Source: Litsea cubeba
Lineage: Eukaryota > Streptophyta > Magnoliopsida > Laurales > Lauraceae
DNA length: 64,000 bases
Reading direction: 5' to 3'
NCBI GenBank assembly: GCA_012931725.1
Contig: CM022952.1
Location: 53,795,000 to 53,858,999, forward strand
Positions 46,973-56,691 of the stretch are shown here, one piece after another. The position numbers and the translations under genes are program-made. Position 1 is the stretch's first letter; each line of letters starts with the position of its first letter. Under the pieces are notes generated by a model, which made no database searches, was not told the origin of the DNA, and was given only the letters and a program-made list of their open reading frames with translations.

Positions 46973-49900
46973 TCATTTCTCAGGATCAATTGAGTCAAGT
47001 GGAATCTCATCAATATTCAATCGGTATGCATTCAACTCCCAGCTGCGCTTGAAGATCTCAATGACGACTCGTTGCCGGTAATACATCATGTCAGCCTGCG
47101 TGAAGTTAATCGGACGACGAAATATACAGTGCTCAGCGAACGCAGCGGCGAAGACACCGCAGTCGTAGCCGTTTTCCTGCAGTGGGATGTTCGTTTTAAC
47201 GTTGATTGTCCATATGTATGGGTCTTCCCACCCATATTGGCTGAACTTCGTCGTCAGCCACTCAACCTGCAAGATCAGTAAAAGAAATCTGACTAAATCT
47301 TGTACGATAACACCTTAAGAAGCTCTTTTAAATTTTTGTACCATTATGGTATACTTACAAATCGTTTACAGGTAGTTAAAGCATGACGATCACTGCTTGA
47401 ACTATTGTAGAATTCCCATTTCCTCTCGTCCGTATACCCAACAAGTAATGTGAAATGATTGACAGAGTGAAGAACGTAAACCAATGTTTTACATTCTCTA
47501 GCCTCACACACTCGAGAACCTCCGGGACCGAAGGCTGCTTCTTCAGCGGTTGGCAATCCAGACTGCCACCAGCTCTGCAAAAAAATTAAAAGTGAGTTTT
47601 TAACCTCCAACTGGCGACGAAGTCATAACTGCAAATCAGAATCTATATACTTACAGAAATGCTTGGGTCTGCCAAAAAGGCCGTTTGACACTTCTCCCTC
47701 AACACATCAAACCAATAATACAGAATATTGGTGTCGAACCAAATTCCCTCCTCTAGAGCAGAAATCAGGACTTCACTGGATACCAATGTGCATACAATGT
47801 CGAGCTCATTCTTACTGCAAAATACAATACACATAAGGCCATATATGGAATGAAACCATTACGATGGTAATGTAATTACATTATACCTCTCATTGAAATA
47901 TCGTTTGAACCCATTCAGTAGAAACCTGTCACTTTTGGAGAGTGAATACTCCGATCCACCCATTGAGTGTAAGTAATCATCATACTTTTCTGGAATCTTC
48001 CTCGTTCGGGGCAATCTTTTTAACCTCCAAACTAGTGAATCAATGGACGCCCTGATCGGTGAAACTATTATTGCTTGCGAGGTTGATGCCCCCCGAGGAG
48101 TGGAAAAGATATCAACCACTGGTGGCTCATTGGAAGTGGAAGGTGTAGAAGTTTGTCTTTCTACTGAATCTGGATCCATACTGCAATCCTCCTTGGCTAC
48201 TTCAGGGGCATGTTCAGTAGGGGTGTGTGACATAGGTGAACCTGGAACATCAATATTGTGCTTCACGCTCTTCTGCTTCTTTCCATTCTTTTTCCCTGGG
48301 CTTCTTTTGGATGCAGGCTTTTTAACCCTCAATCCGTCGGTGGACGCCTTTTTATCCTGTCATTGTTTAATTTCAAATACATCAACTTGAGGATAAAATC
48401 TTTCACACATTGCATAGAATGACATCCCTGAGGTAACGGTAAAAATAAATCGATGAAATTTTTGCTTACATCTTCTGATGCTGAGCTGTATAAGTAGTCA
48501 TCCTTAAATTTGACGAATTTGGTATTCAAACCAGATCTAAATCTGAGTATCTTCCTGATCCATGATTCCTGGAAATGCTCAATTGAGGTTTTCTTCCGAA
48601 CAGCACGGTCAACTGACCTTTCCATGTGAAGCAAGAGTTGATGAACCTGTGGACATAACAAGAAAATCAGCCATAAGGCATGTGGAAATGAAAAATTATA
48701 TCGACAGAAAGAGCCACCGGTATCTTACGTGCTTCTGCTCACAACAACCCTCATGTTCATCACGTTTTTTTTTTTTTTTTATCAATCTCCTCATGCTCCT
48801 GCCCTCGGCCGATGTACATGATCGTGTTGGCCCGATACCAATGCATATACTCATCATTATGTGTCTTTGAAGATGCTTTTTTTCCCTTCAGAGTGCACCG
48901 GGATCTACTGTCCCACAACACATAATTAGGTACCCTGCCAGGTGCACTGTAGTCATACACGATTTTTTCTACTCGCTCCACTCTTGGATAGGGCATGCTG
49001 AACGGTGGGGGAACTTCCTGAACAAATCCAAACTGTTTCATAACGCGACCCGTATTATGTCGCTCCACTACCCAATAAAAAGCCAAGACCGTTGAAGATG
49101 AAAATAGGTCACGGTCGGCTTTAGAAACAGTATGACGGAATGTCTTTCCGAACTTGCTATATGGTTGCCATTTGAACTACAGAAAAAGAAATAAAACAAG
49201 ATTAGTTTCAATGTAATGATAAAAGCATCAAATCCCAATTGTATACCATCCGATTATATTGAACTTACACCGTCCTCTGGCAATTTGTTCAACTCTTCCC
49301 GAGTCTTAATCAGTGTGGTTACAGCTTTGAATGAATTCAACCTAACTGCCCATGTTTTCATCAATGGGAACTGAATATCACTTTTCCATGTATCCGTTGG
49401 TGGTGGACAACGTCCAATTTGCATTCTCGTGTACGCCCATAGCTGCAAAAAACAGTCATTAATAAGTAAATACAAATGTAACAGTTGTAGAAAAACTGTA
49501 AATATGTTCAAATAAAAATGTTATCACCTGGAGAAGTTGAAGAGGTCCAGTCAAAGTTCTAAACTTCCTAGAATCATCAGTTTTGTTTGGTGATTTGCTT
49601 TCATCTCCCTCCTGATGTCTATCTTCAGACTTGTCCTTAACATATTTAACTGCCTTTGCTAAAATCCAGTAAAGATTGGCAAGACAGGCAGGGGCCCATG
49701 CATATGGCTTAAATTCCTTGAACAACTCTAGAAGATATGCCGGACCCCTTCCACCCGATGTGTTAGACATAATTTGACTGGAAACTAAGAAGAAAAGGTA
49801 CGCCCTAGTGTTGTAGATCTCATCATCCTTAGAAAGTTTCTTTTTCTTCTTCGTACTCTTCTTATTTGATGGCACCGCTGCGAAATTGTCCTCCAGCCAT

Positions 49901-50442
49901 GTGAATTTAATATTAATCCCATTTACTTCGGTACCCTGAATAGGGGCCTTGCCAAGTAATTCAAGACATACATCACTAACCATTGAACTCGGGAAAGTTC
50001 TCCCGGTAACAATTGGGCCATCGATAGGTAGCCCGTGTATGTAGGCCACGTCTTCAAGAGTAACAGTGGCCTCACCGGATGGGAAGTGGAAGGTGTTTGT
50101 TTCAGGACGCCATCTCTCAACCAAGGCTGTAATGAGAGCATGATCTATCCTAATATGTTCCATTTCTGCAAAATGATGTAAACCAGCTTGCCTTACATAC
50201 TCCTTTTGGATATCATTTAACACCCAAACAGATTTGTCCGGGTTCATAGGTATGCATCGAAATGTACCAAATTCCTGCGAGACAGTTTCAAGTTATTACA
50301 GTTAAGAAAAAGGTAAACTATATATATATATATATATATGAAAGGGTGGCTAAGAATATACATGTCCATGGTTTATGGATTCTGAAATATGATTGTCCTG
50401 GTCATATAGAAGCCTATTTCTTATTCCCTCACTTCCAGCCAT
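46973..50442 (-). CDS. PMD-ULP1 fusion: plant mobile domain plus C48 SUMO-protease-like gene (9 exons, frameshifted)
   Basis: Minus-strand exons: 50362-50442, 49528-50274, 49269-49442, 48729-49176, 48470-48646, 47887-48356, 47655-47814, 47359-47574, 46973-47266. All introns are GT-AG. Every phase fits except exon 4, which has 448 nt: a run of 16 A's (48765-48780) adds one base. Without it the gene would encode 921 aa. The N-terminal third is a plant mobile domain (RIDHALITALVERWRPETNTFHFPSGEATVTLEDVAYIHGLP region). A basic, Ser/Pro-rich linker follows (about 545-610). The C-terminus is a ULP1/C48 cysteine peptidase core with His (SVNHFTLLV), Gln and Cys (PLQENGYDCGVF). The expected Asp is Asn (EFYNSS). 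ULP1 proteins cleave SUMO from targets. PMD proteins occur in host silencing genes and in TEs. Whether it is active is uncertain. Confidence 0.85.
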
Positions 50443-51988
50443 CTGCAAAAAATAAATAGATCGAGAGAGGGAGATGTAAACATAACTAGAGCGAGAAGTA
50501 AAGCTAACTAATAAGGAAATTAAAAACTAATAAGGAAATTCCCTCAAGTTCTTCTTTCCCTTATAGCAGTATTTGAAATTTAAGTCATGTTTGGTTGCAA
50601 ACATCTGGGGGCAATTTGTCTTCATGATTTGGAGAATTCCAAATATGAGACTACTTATTTTGATGGGTACAGACTCATTACATTCACTTAAAAATAAATC
50701 ATAGCAACGTTTATCTAGGCCTGTATGTATGAATTAGAATCATAGCAATACTTATTTAAATTTAATGGTTGAAAAAACAGAATGCAACCTTTCCCACCGC
50801 TTCCTCTATACAATTGTTTCTGGCTTTAATTCATTGCAAATGAATAGGTATTGAAGTTAGTTCAAATACTCTTATATGAATAAATTTATTTACAACACTT
50901 GTATTACTAAAATGATTAATGATGAAGCCATTACAATGGAAACATGATGAATAAGAAGAACAATAACAATTATAATGGTATAATGGGTCCATTTTTATGC
51001 AAGGGCCACATGTGTAGCTTAATTCCATCCTATTGTCATTAGGAAGTCTATGTTGTCAATGGGCCAAATCATACTTGTTATTGCGAATGGTCCAAAGCCT
51101 ATGGGTTTTTTCCACCACTACAAGTCTCTATATTTTAGTGTGTGTATCAGAATTGTGATGATCCAACAAAACAAAAAAAAAGAAGTGATGAATTTTCAAT
51201 GAGAATAGGGCTATAGCTGGATCCGGATTCCGCCACTACTGTATAATTTTGATTAACTTATCAATTTAGAAAAGTCTCTACTTATATGATTTTGGTAACT
51301 GTTAATTTATTTTCCTCTTTGCACACCCAAATTTTTGTTTAGTAAAACCCAATTGTTATCTTCTACAATATCATCACACTATAATCAAATTCAAAATGAT
51401 CGGCATTATGCTTGATGTCTCCCTATTTCAGTAGCAATGAAGTAGTCCAAACATGAAGTCTCTGCATGTCCACTAGGATTGCCAACCCAGTCGAGAATGG
51501 GGAAAATGGAAGGACTAAGTCGTGGGTCGATTCAATGCAAAAATCATGTACAATGCATGAATATTAACCATTTTAGGATGTCAAGTAAATGGAAAGAAGA
51601 TGAAGAAACCACAGTAAATCATCATTGTGTAATACAGAAAAAGAAAAAGAGACAAGAAGAATACCATAGCCCGAAAAAGATACTGGAAGCTTGATGCTAC
51701 AATCCAATAGGTCGGAAAACGACCTTTTGAGGAAGGAGAAAAGAAGGTGCAAAAGTGATGGGAGGATGAAGGGAAAAATGGGGAAGTGGGGTCTCGGTGG
51801 GTTTTTCAAATAAAGATGCTCGAATCTTGATGCTACAATCCAAACATGGAAAATGACCTTTGGGACCACCTGCTTGCTCTTTTGCAGAAGGAGGAACTGA
51901 AATCGCCAGGGGCAATGGAGGTAGGGATGGGAGGAAGAAGGGGAAAGTGGGGAAGTGGGGTTTCGCGCGCTTTTTATTGGGGTTCAGT
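50443..51988 (-). promoter_or_regulatory. Upstream region of the PMD-ULP1 gene inside the MULE
   Basis: This 1.5 kb lies between the PMD-ULP1 start and the right TIR and should hold its promoter. No TATA box was assigned. A diverged direct duplication (phrase ttgatgctacaatccaa at 51691 and 51827, each followed by gtggggaagtgggg) occupies its distal part. No other gene is recognised. Confidence 0.4.
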
Positions 51989-52129
51989 GTAGCGACGACG
52001 TCGTCACTTGTTCCACTATTGATAAAAAAAAACGGAAGTGGTCCCAGGGGACCACTTCCGTGCCAGATTTACTATTGGCCCATTTTATGATCACTGGACC
52101 TCTAAGGTCCCTTTTCAGGTAAAATTCTC
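51989..52129 (-). repeat. Right terminal region of the MULE with palindrome and strong hairpin
   Basis: The palindrome gcgacgacgtcgtca lies at about 51992-52006. A perfect 14-bp hairpin with a 2-nt loop follows (acggaagtggtccc at 52032-52045, gggaccacttccgt at 52048-52061), then the inverted TIR ending aggtaaaattctc at 52129. The hairpin has no counterpart at the left end. Confidence 0.7.
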
Positions 52130-52199
52130 AAAATAAAATGTACAGAGATTTCCAACCATATTTTATTTTCCTATTACAAACCATATCTAGTGAAGGAGA

Positions 52200-52940
52200 T
52201 ATAAAAAAACCTTGCTAGGAAAACTAAATTATGTAATAATGCTTTGATGGGTGTGGAGGGCAAGGCTTTGGGTGTAGCTATTTTCTGGAATTGAATATAT
52301 TGATTTAAGCATAATAGAGATAGATAAATGGTTTATTCATTGTGTTGTAGATAAAAACAAATATGGGTTGGAATGGAAATATACTACATTTATTCAAGGT
52401 CCTCCCTATTCTATTGAAAAAAGAACTTTTGGAATAAATGTATAGAATTGGTGAAATTTGGAGAGGACCATGGATGGTTGGGGATTTTAATGAAGTTTTT
52501 GAAAAATAAAAAAAATGAGGTGGCAAGAAATTTAGTTATAAAAAGCTAGTTTATGTCTTAATTTTATGGAAGACCGTAGATTATTTGGCCTTGGCCACAG
52601 TGGTCCTTCTTTCACTTGGTCTAATAGAAGAAAAGTTTAGGCTCATGGCAAGGAAAGATTGGACAAAGCCATAGGCAACACTGACTGGAGGATGAGATTC
52701 CATGAGGGATCATTCTTTACCTTAATAGCAGGTGGTTCTGATCACTCCCCAATTCTTTTTATTGGAAATCCAAGTAAAGAGAAACTCCCTCGCTGCTTTG
52801 GATTTCACAGTATGTGCTTTAGGATGATAAATGTGGAGACATTATTAGAAGAAAGTGGTGAAATTCAGATAAGATAGATAATAAAAATCTATGTAAACTC
52901 TCTTCTTGTTAAGAAGAGGTCTAATGAGATGGAATAAAAC
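52200..52940 (+). pseudogene. L1-type LINE endonuclease fragment
   Basis: Interrupted frames encode hallmarks of the plant L1 APE-type endonuclease in order: FIQGPPYSIEKRTF, GPWMVGDFNEV, FTWSNRR, RLDKAIGNTDW and GSDHSPI. Stops and frameshifts are frequent. The reverse transcriptase is missing because the fragment ends where the Rab-GAP duplicate begins near 52948. It is not functional. Confidence 0.75.
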
Positions 52941-52947
52941 TAGTATT

Positions 52948-54194
52948 GTGTGCTAGCAAAGGAAGTTCTGGATTTCCTCCTACTACTAGGGATTTTATGT
53001 TGAGGGAAACCAAGTTCCTGAGAAGGAGGATTGACGCCTTGTGAGATCTGCTGAAATCTATTACTGATATCATATTTTGATAGGAGAGCATTTTTCTTGA
53101 AAGTTGGAACAAAGTTTACTGCAACTTATTTCCTCAAGTCTTTTTTAAATATAAAAATGGTTCAGATGTGTGAGAAATCTGAGATTTCTCTCTTTGCAAG
53201 TAAACACCTCTACAAGGATAAGAAGGATCAGGATATCATAGCTATACATACAGCCTATACTTCATGTGTAATTTCCAAATTTCATTCATCATAACTTCTA
53301 TTTATCAATCATACTCTACTGCCAATCAAACGTTGGTAATTTGAGAGAATGTTGATTATTTGTTCTTTTGACTTGTACAAGAACCTGTTTTGAGACACAT
53401 GGATGAGCAAGGGCTGGAGTTTCTTCAGTTTGCTTTCTGCTGGTTCAACTGTCTTCTAATACGTGAGGTCTGTTCCTACTTACCAATGATTGCCATCTAC
53501 TGTACTAGGACTGCTCTGATGGGGAGCTAATTTGAACATTCATATTTTATAGATCCCTTTCTATTTAGTTATAGGCCTATGGGATACTCATCTTGCTGAA
53601 GGAGATGCACTGCCAGAATTTCTTATGTTCATATTTGTCAGCATTCTTCTGATAGTAAGTTTGCAGTTCTTTATTTCAGTTGCCACGATTCTTTGTTGTT
53701 GTTAATAGGAATAGAGTTGTCATGAATTTATTAATTGACCGGTTGCTTTGAGAGGAAGTGCTGCATTGAAGAAAGTTGGTTGTGCCTTCGAAAGGAAAGG
53801 ATAAACTGTGCCTGGACTGTCATTTACCAATTAAGTTCCATGGTTGATGTTTCTAGTTTTCTTCTCCATCAAATATTCTCTACTATTGACAAGAGCCTGC
53901 GGCATGGTGGAAGGTGCTCACATTTGCAACCCCGAGATTATAAGTCATTTTACCAATAAAATTCAATAAAGTTCCATTGGCTCTTTTCTCTCCATTTGAA
54001 GGATTAAAAAAAAAAAAAAGGCTTTGGATTTGGAACAAATTGCAAAATCTTCTCAGTAGTCAGGCAAGCTCGATTTCCAGGAGGTGGTTATGTTCTTCCA
54101 CCTTCCTACACAGAATTGTACTCACCGAGCGCTGGAAATGGTGCTTTTGAGAGTGTACATGTGGTTCACTATGTTTGAAAGCTGTCCAAGTCAC
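52948..54194 (+). pseudogene. Duplicated, decayed exons 8-10 of the Rab-GAP gene
   Basis: This copies about 32453-34380 with introns kept, so it is a DNA-level duplication and not a processed copy. Exon 8 copy 53382-53467 (86 nt) and exon 9 copy 53553-53654 (102 nt) keep length and splice sites but carry substitutions such as Arg to Cys. The exon 10 copy (54057-54194) starts with a stop (TGG to TAG), has in-frame deletions of 9 and 3 nt, and ends where the LTR element begins. Intron 9 is shortened by deletion (about 400 versus 1044 bp). The left edge abuts an L1 fragment. The remaining exon-10 end may lie beyond the window. Confidence 0.88.
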
Positions 54195-56638
54195 TGTCAC
54201 GACCCGAACCCGAAATTTAATTACCTCGAGTTAACCGGCGTCGAAACCATATTTACTCCCGTGAATTTTAATACGTAAAACTCACAAGGGATACAAATTT
54301 GCGGAATAAAAACCAATATTTACATTGATCTCAAAAGTTATTTACAACTCGATAATGATCATCACTTGCATACCAAAACAATGCAAGGATCTCAAAAGTA
54401 CATACGTATACAAAAGTTTTCTTTTTAATAATCAGAATTTACAACAAAATTCTCAACATCCAAACATATGCTTTGTCATTTCCACTCCACTAGTCCGCCT
54501 GGCGGAACCGGAGTGGTCTCCTCCGCTGCCGGTGCGGTCGCACCAACGGTAGGGGCAGCTGAGCCTGTAATGTCATCATAACACTGTGAATTCGACAATT
54601 CAGCAAAGTATAAACAGTGTTTATGATCATACATGCTACTTGTAAAACAGTAAACAATACTCAGTTAACATTCAGTTCACAATCTTATAACAAGTCATTA
54701 AGGATATTCATCCTTGACATTGGCAATTTGGCAACTAACATAATATTCCATAATAATCATTCACGTGCCATCTTCCTTAAAGGAAGGATTACCATCTCCG
54801 TAAACAAGGAGACATGACCCTCTTCTCAATAGAAGAATAATATGTGGGATTTATCAGCGTCCGGGCCAGGAACTACTGACATCACCACGGAGTTCCGGAA
54901 CACTCCACAATTAACTGCTGCAGATAGTATCAAGATCAACTCAATGAGCTTGCAGAAATCATTATGTAGTGCCGTGCCAATTCACATGTAATTCAAGTAC
55001 AATGTTAATCTTTACAGTTGTTTACAATGAGCGGTTACGAGTTCATTAGTTTTAGTTAATTACAGTCAAATGAATACCAATCAAATAGGTATATGGCTAG
55101 ATCACTTAATGTGCACGTGTTATGTTCGATAGACATTACAGTTCTTATGGAAAGTTGCACATTAAAGACCCGCACTTAACCATTACTGGCGGTATCAAGG
55201 TACAAACAGCCTTGAATAAATCAATATGCTTTATCTTTGGAATTGCAGACCTAAAGTCTGAAAATACATCACTTTGATGCACTGTCGGCTCACTCATCGG
55301 TTGACCCGTCGGTCGACCGAGGTGTGTTTTTCGGCTGACCGATAGGTATCGGTCCAGTTGTCGGTTCGAAAACCAGAGGCGATTTCCTCTGTTCCAAGTG
55401 CTGTTGTCGGTTCAGTTCGTCGGTTGACCGATGGGATCGGTCAAGTCTCAGTTCAAAAATCAGAGACACGTTTTTCTACATATTTAACACTATCGGTCAA
55501 CTCGTCGGTGAGCCGACGGCTAACCGACAGCGTCGGTTGACCGATGATGCACAGAACGACAGAATTCAGGATAGAATTCTGTTCTGTCCCACTTTGTATA
55601 AATTGGTACACAACCACTTGAAACCTCCTGTTCCCAATTTCATACATCATTTAAACACTTCTATTCCATTCAAAATGATTCTAAGAAGAAATCCCCATTT
55701 CATTAAATCAAACCCAACATAACCAATCAGATTATTATAATGAGACTGAACTCAATTCACAATAAACCAAAGAATTAACATGCAATAGCATATAATCATC
55801 TATACTGGTTTATACTTGCCTGATGTGATGTCTACTACAGAAACCCCTTTGGTTCCACTTGCAATTTAATTCCCACGAAATCCAACAAGAAGGTGATGGA
55901 GAAGATGACAGCTTCTCTTGTTTCTCTTGAAAACCCAACACCACAGACTTCTCCCAAAACAGAAACTTAATCTTCAAAAAAACTCAAGCAAAGAGAGAAA
56001 GAGATGACAACATCCAACCTTTCTCTGTGACAAAAGACCCAAGTCTCTACTTTAATCAATGTACCAGTGCTTTAGGCTCCCTTGCATATCTCAAAGAAGA
56101 AGAAGAGGAATGAAGAAATGAAGAAACCAGCTCCAAAGCAACAAACACCTGCAATGACCGTGCTGAAGCTATGCCTAACACTGGTCTATGCATGATAACC
56201 AGCTGGCTCTTAAGTTGCTGGGACATCCCAACACATAACACCTGTCCTCTTAATTTGCAACTTACACCCAATTCAACTTTTGGAATTACACTTAAGGTCA
56301 AACTAAGACCTCTTTGATTTATCTTAAGTCAAATGCAAATAAGTGTATTATGAAACTTGATGTACTCATCAAGATACACACGTTGGTATCAAATTCCACC
56401 CAATTCGACTATTTACACATAAATCGATATTTACGAAAAAGTCCTTACATTCACTAATTGGGGTTAAAAATCAAGTTCATGTCTTCCAAATCATTTCATT
56501 AGGCATAACTTAGTCACCTCAGACTAATTTCAGTGACATTGCTCATTAATCTCATGCAAATTAATTAATCGCATCTTAATTAATGATAATCACGATTAAT
56601 TAAGGTTAATCTCGTTTAACTCGGGGTGTGGTGTAACA
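54195..56638 (-). repeat. 3' LTR (left copy, 2444 bp)
   Basis: On the plus strand it starts tgtcacgacccgaacccg and ends tgtggtgtaaca. It matches the copy at 61596 closely throughout. A palindrome cluster lies at about 55285-55545. Short open frames in it are not genes: the palindromes encode SVSRRLTD-like peptides on both strands. Confidence 0.95.
55285..55545. repeat. Palindrome cluster TCGGTYGACCGA in left LTR
   Basis: Repeats of gtcggt, tcggttgaccga and tcggtcgaccga are spread over about 260 bp. The other LTR has the same cluster at about 62687-62945 with a few substitutions. The solo LTR at 9357 has the equivalent in opposite orientation. Confidence 0.75.
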
Positions 56639-56654
56639 TTCCCCTAAACTTTTA
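56639..56654 (-). promoter_or_regulatory. Polypurine tract
   Basis: Read on the minus strand, taaaagtttaggggaa directly precedes the 3' LTR. It is the expected plus-strand primer site for reverse transcription. Confidence 0.8.
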
Positions 56655-56691
56655 GAATCATTTGATCCTCCGAATGCAAAATCAATTAGAA

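Larger units (their letters stand above)
41995..52129. mobile_element. Complete autonomous Mutator-like element (10,135 bp)
   Basis: The ends gagaattttacctgaaaa (41995-42012) and its inverted copy (52112-52129) are identical over the first 18 bases, and similarity continues weakly inward. A perfect 9-bp target-site duplication, aaaataaaa, flanks it at 41986-41994 and 52130-52138. It is AT-only, so the match is less informative than usual, but length and position fit exactly. The element carries a spliced MULE transposase (42855-45617, +), a PMD-ULP1 gene (46973-50442, -) and an internal palindrome array (45979-46680). The palindrome gcgacgacgtcgtca also lies just inside each end. MULEs with ULP1-like genes are known in plants (Kaonashi-type). 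This one has a PMD fused to the protease. Confidence 0.9.

Noticed and set aside
51573..51915. Open frames on the minus strand upstream of PMD-ULP1
   Set aside because: They fall in purine-rich duplicated subterminal sequence of the MULE with no domain content.
55358..55650. Open frames with SVSRRLTD repeats in the LTRs
   Set aside because: They are generated by TCGGTYGACCGA palindromes, which read similarly on both strands. There is no start or context of a gene.
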